Below, one piece after another: positions 1 to 7,268 of a stretch of DNA of 64,000 nucleotides (position 1 is its first letter; the number at the start of each line of letters is the position of its first letter). Source of the DNA: Traorella massiliensis (GTDB taxonomy: Bacteria; Bacillota_I; Bacilli_A; Erysipelotrichales; Erysipelotrichaceae). The DNA lies in NCBI RefSeq assembly GCF_900104665.1, contig NZ_LT629969.1, positions 715,716 through 779,715 of the forward strand, given 5' to 3'. The position numbers were made by a program, and so were the translations under genes. The notes beneath the pieces were generated by a model. The model was not told where the DNA came from, did not search any database, and saw only the letters and a list, made by a program, of their open reading frames with translations.

Positions 1-751
1 GCTTTTTATCTTTCAGCCTGCTGAAGAAAGTGGTGGAGGAGCTAATTATATGATTCAAAAAGGAATTTTTGAAAAATATGGAATTGAATATTTACTGGCA
101 GTACATGTTTTTCCACATTTGAAGGATAAAATTGGCTGCTGTAAGGGCGTATTGATGGCTAGAAGCTGTGAAATCAAGGTGATTGTCCGTGGGAAAAGCG
201 TTCATGCTGCTCATTCTGAGCAAGGAATTGATGTGATAAAAATATTGTATCAATTTTTAAATTGGGTCGATGAACTTAAAGGAAATCTCAAATCAGATCT
301 GATTCATTTTGGCAGGATGAATTGTGGAGAAGTATGTAATGCTGTAGCAGCTTATGGGGTCTTGGAAGGAACGATGCGCTGCTTTGACGATATAAACTAC
401 GATATGATCCGCACTCAAATGATCCGTCAGTTAAGTATAATTGATGAAGAATATCATTCGACTTCAGAAATCATTTTTTCAGAGGGTTATGAAAAAGTAG
501 TCAATGATGAAAAACTCAATGAGTATGTTTTACAGATTGCGAAAGAAGATTATGTCGAAATGAAGCCGTTATATTTAAGTGAGGATTTTTCTTTTTATAG
601 AAAAAAAAGTCCATGCTGTCTATATTTATGTGGATTAAGCAGTGAAGAAGATCTTCATTCCTCATCTTTTGATTTAAAAGAAGAAGAATGTCTTAAGGCA
701 GTGGAAATGAATGTTTCATTGGCAGAAAGAATATTTTGTGAAATGATGTGA
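1..751 (+). CDS. M20-family amidohydrolase/peptidase, 5'-truncated by window edge
   Basis: C-terminal part of a zinc-dependent M20 amidohydrolase of the N-acyl-amino-acid or N-acetyldiaminopimelate deacetylase type, which removes acyl groups from amino acids in the cytosol. The reading frame is open from base 2 and reads FQPAEESGGGA before the first ATG at 50, which is the M20 active-site segment, so the true start lies left of the window. The dimerisation domain follows (VIVRGKSVHAAHSEQGID), then the C-terminal metal-site signature EDFSFY and an LHSSSFD ending. The exact substrate cannot be decided without the N-terminal half. Confidence 0.85.
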   Translation, partial: LFIFQPAEESGGGANYMIQKGIFEKYGIEYLLAVHVFPHLKDKIGCCKGVLMARSCEIKVIVRGKSVHAAHSEQGIDVIKILYQFLNWVDELKGNLKSDLIHFGRMNCGEVCNAVAAYGVLEGTMRCFDDINYDMIRTQMIRQLSIIDEEYHSTSEIIFSEGYEKVVNDEKLNEYVLQIAKEDYVEMKPLYLSEDFSFYRKKSPCCLYLCGLSSEEDLHSSSFDLKEEECLKAVEMNVSLAERIFCEMM

Positions 752-755
752 AGTC

Positions 756-803
756 TTGACTTCATTTGAAGGATGACTATAATAGTTAATATGGTTAACT
801 ATT
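756..803 (+). promoter_or_regulatory. Sigma-A promoter with overlapping MarR-type operator
   Basis: TTGACT at 756-761 and TATAAT at 778-783 are separated by 16 bases. Directly on the -10 box lies a perfect inverted repeat, AATAGTTAA (781-789), spacer TATGG, TTAACTATT (795-803). It is followed by the ribosome binding site GGAGGTG and the regulator ATG at 816. Position and symmetry fit an autorepression site for the MarR protein encoded next; binding itself is inferred. Confidence 0.75.
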
Positions 804-815
804 GGAGGTGATCGA

Positions 816-1280
816 ATGGATGAAATCAATAGGAAACAGATGAAGATTCTTTTTGAAATCAAACAAAAAGTACATCATCTGTGTCTTTCACCAACACTTT
901 CTATGTCATTGTTTTCAATTCTAAAAACGATTGAAACACAGTCAAAGATGATAAAAATTGCTGGTGAAGAAATAGTGGCCATGAGGGTGAATGATTTATT
1001 TGATACGATTCATGTAAGCCGGCCGGCAATTTCCAAAGCTTTGAAAGAGTGTGAGTCTAGAGGGTATATTAGCCGGTTTATAAGTGAAAAGGATAAACGG
1101 TTTAGTTATGTCAGTCTAAAGGAAAAAGGAAAAGAAGTCATTTTTCAATCAGAAGCTGAAATCAAGGAATCTGTAGGATGGATCATTGCCCAGTTTAGTG
1201 ATGAAGAAAAAGAACAGTTTAAAAATCTGATGATACGTATTAATCAGATTTTAGATGATTTTGAAAAGAGAGGACGTTAG
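816..1280 (+). CDS. MarR-family transcriptional regulator
   Basis: A 154-residue winged-helix regulator of the MarR family. The DNA-binding part is visible around residues 55-115 (VNDLFDTIHVSRPAISKAL, then ESRGYISR, then the wing with SEKDKRFSYVSL), flanked by N- and C-terminal helices used for dimerisation in this family. It starts 5 bases after a strong GGAGGTG site and ends 2 bases before the first ABC transporter gene, so the three genes form one operon. The inverted repeat over its promoter suggests it represses its own operon and is released by a ligand, probably a compound handled by the transporter. The ligand is unknown. Confidence 0.88.
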   Translation: MDEINRKQMKILFEIKQKVHHLCLSPTLSMSLFSILKTIETQSKMIKIAGEEIVAMRVNDLFDTIHVSRPAISKALKECESRGYISRFISEKDKRFSYVSLKEKGKEVIFQSEAEIKESVGWIIAQFSDEEKEQFKNLMIRINQILDDFEKRGR

Positions 1281-1282
1281 AA

Positions 1283-3430
1283 ATGCTGCGACTAAAAAAG
1301 TATTTGAAACCATATCTGCTTATGATTGTGGTGTCCATTGGTCTTTTGTTCGCTTCTAATATCTGTGATTTGAAATTACCGGATGTCATGAGCGATATCG
1401 TCAATGTTGGAATCCAGCAAAGTGGAATCGAACATGCTTCGATGGATATAATTAGTGAAGATGGTCTTGATTTTCTTACTGTGTTTATGGAAGAAGATGA
1501 GGCAGAACTTGTGAAAGACTCCTATGTCTTGGAGGATGGGTATTATCATCTGAATTCTAATGCTGACAGAGAGACTCTGGACGAAATTTTTTCTGTTAGT
1601 GAATGGACACTGATCAATGCGCTTCAGGAATTGCAGGGAACTTCTGGAACAGAAAGTATTAGCGAATCTGTGGATGATGTGGATCTTCGTGAACTGTATA
1701 CAACAAAGCCCCTTTTTGAAATGATGGATTTAAGCAATGCCAGAAGCAGTGCTCTTGCATTGGATGAATCAATGCGTAGCAGTACCGGTGTTGTTTTCGC
1801 AAAAATGTTTTATGAAGAAGCTGGAGAAGATACTTCAGCTATGCAAAGTCAATACATTTTATCAAGTGGGATTAAAATGCTAGGCATTGCCTTCATAGGA
1901 ATTTGTGCAACGATTGCAGTCAGCTTTATTGCTTCAAAAGTGAGCAACGGTATTGGGCGAGATCTTAGAGAAGATATTTTTAAGAAAGTTGAAAGTTTTT
2001 CAAATGCTGAGTTTGATAAGTATTCAACTTCATCGCTGATCACTCGTAATACGAATGATGTTACACAGGTTAGCCAGCTTGTAATGATGGGATTAAGAAT
2101 GATTATTAGTGCGCCTATCATGGGAATCGGTGCTTTGATCATGATTTTCAAACGTAATACAAGTATGGTTTGGATTTTAGGGTTAGGCGTTGGTGTGGTG
2201 ATGCTGCTCATTATTTTTATGTTTGTATTTGCTTTACCGAAATTTAAGATCATCCAGCAGCTGGTCGATAAATTGAATCTGGTGGCTCGAGAGAACCTCA
2301 ATGGTTTAATGGTCGTACGTGCTTTTAAAAATCAGAAATTTGAAGAAAAACGTTTTGATAAGGCGAATACTGATCTTACGAAAACACAGCTGTTTATCAA
2401 TCGTGCCATGGCTGTCATGATGCCTTTTATGACATTGATGATGAATGGTATGATGCTTTTGATCATTTGGGTAGGTGCTCATCAGATTGCGCAAAGTCAG
2501 ATGCAGGTGGGCGATATGATGGCTTTTATGCAGTATTCAATGCAAGTGGTCATGAGCTTTGTTATGATTGCAATGATCTTTATTTTAGTTCCAAGAGCCA
2601 GCGTCAGTGCCGGACGTATTGCCGATGTCTTAGAAACTGAAAGTACGATTCAGGATCCTGTTCATCCGCTTCCTTTCAAAGATGAATATAAAGGTTTTGT
2701 AGAATTTAGAAATGTATCTTTTAATTATGGAGATGCTGATGAAAATGTATTGCAGAATATTTCCTTTGTCGCAAAACCGAAAGAAACGACAGCCTTTATC
2801 GGTTCTACAGGTTCTGGCAAGAGTACCTTGATTAATTTGATCCCACGTTTTTATGATGTAAGCGAAGGTGAAATTTTGGTCAATGGTGTGAATGTAAAGG
2901 ATGTAAATCAGCAGGATCTTCATGATCAGATTGGCTATGTAGCACAAAGAGGGATCTTATTATCTGGGACGATCAAAGAAAATATTAAATACGGCAATGA
3001 AAACTTAAATGATGATGAGGTAAAAGAGATAGCAGCTATCGCTCAAGCAGATGATTTCATCAGTGCCAAAGAGGAAGGTTATGATTTTGATATTGCTCAG
3101 GGCGGCAGTAATGTCAGTGGCGGTCAGCGCCAGCGTTTAAGTATTGCTCGTGCTCTAGCAAAAAAAGCAACAATCCTGATTTTTGATGATTCTTTCAGTG
3201 CACTTGATTTTAAGACAGATGCAGCCTTGCGTGCAGCCCTTGCTAAGCATACGAGTGATGCGACAATTTTGATCGTTGCCCAGCGTGTCAGCAGCATCAT
3301 GCATGCAGAACAAATCATTGTATTAGATGAGGGAAAAGTAGTTGGTAAAGGAACTCATGAAGAACTTCTGAAAAATTGTCCGACTTATTACGAAATCGCC
3401 TCAAGTCAGTTATCAAAGGAGGAATTATAA
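1283..3430 (+). CDS. Heterodimeric ABC exporter subunit 1 (permease-ATPase)
   Basis: A 715-residue half-transporter with an N-terminal membrane domain and a C-terminal ATPase domain. Walker A (GSTGSGKST) is at about residue 507, the signature VSGGQ at about 611. Walker B ends in FDDSFSALD, with Asp where the catalytic Glu normally stands; this is the degenerate-site subunit known from TM287/288-type heterodimers. Between membrane segments 1 and 2 there is an outside loop of about 150 residues (roughly 40-190), much longer than in ordinary exporters. It lies directly downstream of the MarR gene and 1 base before its partner. It probably exports a toxic or antimicrobial compound; the substrate cannot be read from sequence. 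Confidence 0.9.
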   Translation: MLRLKKYLKPYLLMIVVSIGLLFASNICDLKLPDVMSDIVNVGIQQSGIEHASMDIISEDGLDFLTVFMEEDEAELVKDSYVLEDGYYHLNSNADRETLDEIFSVSEWTLINALQELQGTSGTESISESVDDVDLRELYTTKPLFEMMDLSNARSSALALDESMRSSTGVVFAKMFYEEAGEDTSAMQSQYILSSGIKMLGIAFIGICATIAVSFIASKVSNGIGRDLREDIFKKVESFSNAEFDKYSTSSLITRNTNDVTQVSQLVMMGLRMIISAPIMGIGALIMIFKRNTSMVWILGLGVGVVMLLIIFMFVFALPKFKIIQQLVDKLNLVARENLNGLMVVRAFKNQKFEEKRFDKANTDLTKTQLFINRAMAVMMPFMTLMMNGMMLLIIWVGAHQIAQSQMQVGDMMAFMQYSMQVVMSFVMIAMIFILVPRASVSAGRIADVLETESTIQDPVHPLPFKDEYKGFVEFRNVSFNYGDADENVLQNISFVAKPKETTAFIGSTGSGKSTLINLIPRFYDVSEGEILVNGVNVKDVNQQDLHDQIGYVAQRGILLSGTIKENIKYGNENLNDDEVKEIAAIAQADDFISAKEEGYDFDIAQGGSNVSGGQRQRLSIARALAKKATILIFDDSFSALDFKTDAALRAALAKHTSDATILIVAQRVSSIMHAEQIIVLDEGKVVGKGTHEELLKNCPTYYEIASSQLSKEEL

Positions 3431-3431
3431 G

Positions 3432-5282
3432 ATGGCAGAAGCAAAAATGACATCTGCAAGACCTTCAAGAAGAGGTCATGGTCCTGGAGGCATGATGACT
3501 ACAGAAAAAGCGAAGGATTTTAAAGGAACATTCATTAAATTGGTGAAATATCTTGGGAAATATCGTTTTACTGTCATCTTAGTCATGATATTTGCCATCT
3601 GTTCAACAATATTCTCAATTATTGGACCAAAAGTGATGGGAGATGCAACCCAAAAAATCTATGAAGGTTTGATGAACATCATTACAAATAGTGGTGGAAT
3701 GGATTATGATGGTATTTTAAGAATCATTCTTCTATTATTAGGACTTTATGTTCTGAGTGCTTTATTTTCTTATGCACAAGGCTGGCTGATGAGCGGTGTT
3801 GCCAATAAAGTCAGTTATCAGATGAGAAAAGAACTAGCAGCAAAGATTCATAAGCTTCCATTATCATTTTATGATAAAACGAGCTATGGTGAAGTTCTGA
3901 GTCGAATTACCAACGATGTTGATACCTTATCAAACTCTTTAAACCAGTCATTGACACAGATCGTAACTTCATTGACAACAGTGATTGGTGTTTTATATAT
4001 GATGTTTTCAATCAGCTGGCAAATGGCTTGTGTTGCTTTGCTTGTATTACCTATTTCAATGGTTTTTATTAGTGTAGTTGTTAAACGAAGTCAAGGCTAT
4101 TTTGTCAGTCAGCAGGAATATTTAGGACATGTCAATGGTCATATTGAAGAAATGTATGGGGCACATATTATCGTTAAGGCATATAACGGTGAAGAAAAAA
4201 GTACAAAGCAATTTGAAAAATTAAATAACAGACTTTATGAATCCGGCTGGAAGAGTCAGTTTATGTCAGGACTTATGATGCCAATCATGAGTTTTATCGG
4301 TAATGTCGGATATGTTGCGATTTGTGTATTAGGCGGTTATTATGCATCAATCGGAACGATTACAGTAGGCAATATTCAGTCTTTTATTTCATACATGAGA
4401 AACTTTACACAGCCTTTGACACAGGTTGCCAATATTTCGAATGTTTTGCAGCAGACAATGGCTAGCAGTGAACGTATCTTTGAATTTTTAAATGAAGAAG
4501 AAGAGGAACCGGATACTCAATATCCGTTAAATGTAAATGATATTAAAGGAGATGTGATCTTTGCTCATGTGAAGTTTGGCTATGATCCTGATAATATCGT
4601 CATTCATGATTTTACAGCAGATATCAAACAGGGACAAAAAGTAGCTATCGTAGGACCTACTGGTGCAGGTAAAACAACGATCGTAAAATTATTGATGCGT
4701 TTCTATGAACTGAATGAAGGGGCTATCTGTATTGATGGTTTAGATATTCGCCAGTTTACAAGAAATGATCTGCGTAGCCTATTTGGTATGGTCTTACAGG
4801 ATACTTGGTCATATCATGCTTCGATTGCAGATAATATCCGTTATGGAAAATTAGATGCAACAGATGAGGAAGTCGTTCAAGCGGCAAAAGCAGCGCAGGT
4901 TGATCATTTCATCAAAACGTTGCCGGATGGCTATAACAGTATTTTAAATGAGGAAGCAAGTAATATTTCACAAGGTCAAAAACAGCTGTTAACGATTGCT
5001 AGAGCTATTCTGACAGATCCAAAGATCCTGATCCTTGATGAAGCAACCTCAAGTGTTGATACTCGTACAGAAATCCTGATACAGAAAGCAATGGATAATC
5101 TGATGAAAGGAAGAACAAGCTTTATCATTGCTCATCGTCTTTCTACGATTCGAGATGCTGATTTGATCTTATGTCTAGATCATGGCGATATCGTAGAGCA
5201 AGGCAAACATGAAGAACTTCTGGAAAAGAAAGGTTTCTATTATCATTTATACAATTCACAATTTGAACATGAGGAAGAATAG
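3432..5282 (+). CDS. Heterodimeric ABC exporter subunit 2 (permease-ATPase)
   Basis: A 616-residue partner of the upstream ABC gene. The first 45 residues are basic and Gly/Pro-rich, then come six membrane segments and the ATPase domain: Walker A GPTGAGKTT at about residue 408, signature ISQGQ (deviating from LSGGQ), and Walker B ILDEATSSVD with the catalytic Glu. Its intact Walker B pairs with the canonical signature of subunit 1, while its odd signature pairs with the Asp-containing Walker B, giving one working and one degenerate ATP site, as in heterodimeric multidrug exporters. Ribosome binding site GGAGGA is at 3419. A hairpin with a T-run ends the operon at its stop codon. Confidence 0.92.
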   Translation: MAEAKMTSARPSRRGHGPGGMMTTEKAKDFKGTFIKLVKYLGKYRFTVILVMIFAICSTIFSIIGPKVMGDATQKIYEGLMNIITNSGGMDYDGILRIILLLLGLYVLSALFSYAQGWLMSGVANKVSYQMRKELAAKIHKLPLSFYDKTSYGEVLSRITNDVDTLSNSLNQSLTQIVTSLTTVIGVLYMMFSISWQMACVALLVLPISMVFISVVVKRSQGYFVSQQEYLGHVNGHIEEMYGAHIIVKAYNGEEKSTKQFEKLNNRLYESGWKSQFMSGLMMPIMSFIGNVGYVAICVLGGYYASIGTITVGNIQSFISYMRNFTQPLTQVANISNVLQQTMASSERIFEFLNEEEEEPDTQYPLNVNDIKGDVIFAHVKFGYDPDNIVIHDFTADIKQGQKVAIVGPTGAGKTTIVKLLMRFYELNEGAICIDGLDIRQFTRNDLRSLFGMVLQDTWSYHASIADNIRYGKLDATDEEVVQAAKAAQVDHFIKTLPDGYNSILNEEASNISQGQKQLLTIARAILTDPKILILDEATSSVDTRTEILIQKAMDNLMKGRTSFIIAHRLSTIRDADLILCLDHGDIVEQGKHEELLEKKGFYYHLYNSQFEHEEE

Positions 5283-5297
5283 TTTCCTCATGTTTTA
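5268..5297 (+). terminator. Rho-independent terminator of the MarR/ABC operon
   Basis: CATGAGGAA (5268-5276) pairs with TTCCTCATG (5284-5292) and is followed by TTTTATATT. The stem spans the stop codon of the second ABC gene. Confidence 0.75.
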
Positions 5298-5390
5298 TAT
5301 TATGTAGTAATTTCTTGCATCTGCTTATTACATATTCTTGTGTACTCATTCTGAAGGCTCTATGCTTTTGTCTATAAGAAATTCACCCAC

Positions 5391-5416
5391 GAATAAAATA
5401 TCATCTTCCATATTCT
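5391..5416 (+). promoter_or_regulatory. Possible sigma-E-type promoter of cotJABC
   Basis: GAATA at 5391 and CATATTCT at 5409-5416 resemble the -35 (ATA-containing) and -10 (CATACANT-like) boxes of mother-cell sigma-E promoters, 13 bases apart and about 40 bases before cotJA. The call rests on loose matches plus the known sigma-E control of cotJ in Bacillus. Confidence 0.35.
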
Positions 5417-5453
5417 AAGAGTGAGGAACCCCTCAGAAAGGAATCAATTAATT

Positions 5454-5642
5454 ATGAGCAAAGAATTTGGATGCAGTCGTAACCGCAGGGATTCACGTCC
5501 TCTGGCTATGGCTTATGTTCGTAAACAGTCATGGCGCAGAATTTATAAGTTAGATGTAGCGATTGCCCGTGGAACACTGTTTAATGAACTGGATATGCCT
5601 TTTAGTGGATGCGGAACAGGAGGTAGACATTGTGAGAAATAA
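5454..5642 (+). CDS. cotJA: Spore coat-associated protein CotJA
   Basis: A short CotJA-family protein of the inner spore coat. The conserved core PLAMAYVRKQSWRRIY followed by ARGTLFNELDMPF is complete. I place the start at the ATG at 5454 (MSKEFGCS), 10 bases after AGAAAGGA, not at the upstream ATG at 5421. The end overlaps the GTG start of cotJB by a few codons in another frame, so the two are translationally coupled. It is the first gene of a cotJA-cotJB-cotJC operon, which in Bacillus is expressed in the mother cell and builds part of the coat with the CotJC manganese-catalase-like protein. Confidence 0.85.
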   Translation: MSKEFGCSRNRRDSRPLAMAYVRKQSWRRIYKLDVAIARGTLFNELDMPFSGCGTGGRHCEK

Positions 5643-6393
5643 TGATGATTTTGATTTTTGCGATATTGATCGTCATAATGATGATTGTGATTTTGATTTC
5701 TGTGAAGATGATTGTGAATATAACAATGGATATGACCGTCGTCGAATAGGAGATTATGATCGCAGAAATGGCGGTGACTGTGATGATTATGATTCTCGCC
5801 GCCGGGATAGAGATTGTGATCATGATGATTGTGAAAGCCATAGACGAAATCGTGACTGTGACTGTGAAGAACGATGCGGACGTGAAACTGATAGATGCGG
5901 ATGCCATGATCATGATGATTGCCGTTGTCATGATAGAGAAGATGGCTGCTGCCATGAAAATAATCATGATAACGGATGTTGTGAAAGAACAGCTCGCTGC
6001 AGTGATTTTAGAGATTTTAATGAAGATGAAAGATTTGGATGTAATTCTGCATATGATGCGGCACAGAGTGAAGATTCATGGTTTGATCATCGTGAAGATG
6101 ATGATTGCTGTGGGCGAACTCGTGAATTATGTGAAGAAGAAAGAAATTTTAAGAGAAAATTAAAATGTCGTATTCAAGTATTGGATTTTGCTTTACTAGA
6201 AACTATTTTATTTTTAGACACGCATCCTTGTGATTTTGAAGCACTACGTTATTACCGCATTATTAGAAAAAAATTAGCTCGTTTAGAAAAACTTTATGAA
6301 TGTAAATTCGGACCTCTGACAAATCAGGGCGTTGATACAGAATTTGGCTGGGAATGGGCAACGTGTCCATGGCCTTGGGAAGGAAAGGAATAA
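5632..6393 (+). CDS. cotJB: CotJB with a long Asp/Cys/His/Arg-rich N-terminal extension
   Basis: The last 75 or so residues are a clear CotJB spore coat protein (LDFALLETILFLDTHPCDFEA, KFGPLT, then the Trp-rich end WEWATCPWPWE). CotJB is normally 80-90 residues, but this one has 253. GTG at 5632 follows AGGAGG by 7 bases and opens a region of about 175 residues made mostly of Asp, Arg, Cys, His and Asn, with about two dozen Cys in pairs or CxC spacing (for example CGCHDHDDCRC, DGCCHE, NGCCERT). There is no predicted fold. The extension is in frame with the core and has no stop. It may bind metal or cross-link the coat; that is inference. The next gene, cotJC, starts 3 bases later. Confidence 0.85.
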   Translation: MRNNDDFDFCDIDRHNDDCDFDFCEDDCEYNNGYDRRRIGDYDRRNGGDCDDYDSRRRDRDCDHDDCESHRRNRDCDCEERCGRETDRCGCHDHDDCRCHDREDGCCHENNHDNGCCERTARCSDFRDFNEDERFGCNSAYDAAQSEDSWFDHREDDDCCGRTRELCEEERNFKRKLKCRIQVLDFALLETILFLDTHPCDFEALRYYRIIRKKLARLEKLYECKFGPLTNQGVDTEFGWEWATCPWPWEGKE

Positions 6394-6396
6394 TTT

Positions 6397-7029
6397 ATGT
6401 GGACTTATGAAAAGAAACTTCAGTTTCCAGTAAATATTAAAAAATGCGATCCAGAAATGGCAAGACTTATATTAACAGCATTGGGTGGTCCAGATGGTGA
6501 GATGGGAGCAAGTAATCGTTATCTTCATCAGCGTTATGCTATGCCTTATCCACAAATCGTTGTTTTATTAACGGATATCGGAAGTGAAGAAATGAATCAC
6601 ATGGAAGTTGTGAGTGCTATTGTACGCCAGCTGACAAGAAATCTTTCTTCTAAGCAAATTCAAGATTCTGGTTTTAATGCATTCTATACCGATCATACTT
6701 TAGGAATGTATCCAGTAAGTGCAAGTGGCGATCCTTTTATGTCACATTATTTTCAGTCAAAAGGTGATCCAATTACTGATATTCACGAAAATATGGCAGC
6801 TGAGCAAAAAGCGCGCACAATGTATGAAAATTTAATTCGCATGACAGACGATGATGATGTCATTCGTCCTTTAGAGTTTTTACGTCAACGTGAGATCGTG
6901 CATTATCAAAGATTTGGCGAAGCATTAGAAATTATTCGTCGTGAACTTGATTGTAAAAATTATTATGCTTTTAATCCGGCATACGATAAAAAAGCTTCTT
7001 TGGAAGACAGAGGACTTGAATCAAAATAA
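6397..7029 (+). CDS. cotJC: Spore coat manganese-catalase-like protein CotJC
   Basis: A 210-residue CotJC, a ferritin-like protein related to manganese catalase that sits in the spore coat. Metal ligands expected for the di-manganese site are visible: the DGEMGASNRYLHQRY segment, EEMNHMEVV (ExxH), the AAEQKAR segment and RQREIVHYQRF. Full length for the family. It is the last gene of the cotJ operon, which ends in a strong terminator 4 bases after the stop. Whether this protein still degrades peroxide is not known, but the ligand set looks intact. Confidence 0.92.
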   Translation: MWTYEKKLQFPVNIKKCDPEMARLILTALGGPDGEMGASNRYLHQRYAMPYPQIVVLLTDIGSEEMNHMEVVSAIVRQLTRNLSSKQIQDSGFNAFYTDHTLGMYPVSASGDPFMSHYFQSKGDPITDIHENMAAEQKARTMYENLIRMTDDDDVIRPLEFLRQREIVHYQRFGEALEIIRRELDCKNYYAFNPAYDKKASLEDRGLESK

Positions 7030-7032
7030 AGT

Positions 7033-7057
7033 GAAGCACTTCGGTGCTTCTTTTTTT
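7033..7057 (+). terminator. Terminator of the cotJ operon
   Basis: GAAGCAC, loop TTCG, GTGCTTC, then seven T. A textbook stem with a stable tetraloop. Confidence 0.9.
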
Positions 7058-7268
7058 CTGAAAAAAATGAAAAACACATCAAAAGGTAGACATTTTGAGA
7101 ACGATATAAAAAACCATAAAAATCATTTAAATATCTGTTTTATCCTTTCGTTTTTATTATAAATCTAATGAAAGAAAATGTCTGATTTATCGTTCGAATT
7201 ATAAGAAAGGAGGTAAAAAGAAAAATCTAATTAAAAATGATGCTTTAAAAAAAGAAAGGAGAAAAAAT
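7058..7268 (+). other. Long untranslated leader of the surface protein gene
   Basis: No gene is seen here. It holds two interleaved pairs of inverted repeats (AGACATTTT 7088 with AAAATGTCT 7175; AACGATA 7100 with TATCGTT 7188), a consensus ribosome binding site AAAGGAGGT at 7206-7214 with no start codon at a usable distance, a three-codon ATG ATG CTT TAA about 20 bases later, and then the real site AAAGGAG just before ATG 7269. A regulated leader is possible. Confidence 0.4.

Noticed and set aside
1849-2301. 150-residue antisense frame in the first ABC gene
   Set aside because: Lies fully inside a well supported gene, no signals of its own.
5602-5967. Minus-strand frame rich in Ile and Thr, 121 residues
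   Set aside because: It is the mirror of the Asp/His/Cys codons of the cotJB extension; composition is artificial and there is no ribosome site.
5756-6163. Second plus-strand frame rich in Ile/Met/Val inside cotJB
   Set aside because: A +1 shadow of GAT/TGT repeats; no conserved motif, and the CotJB frame continues into a real domain.
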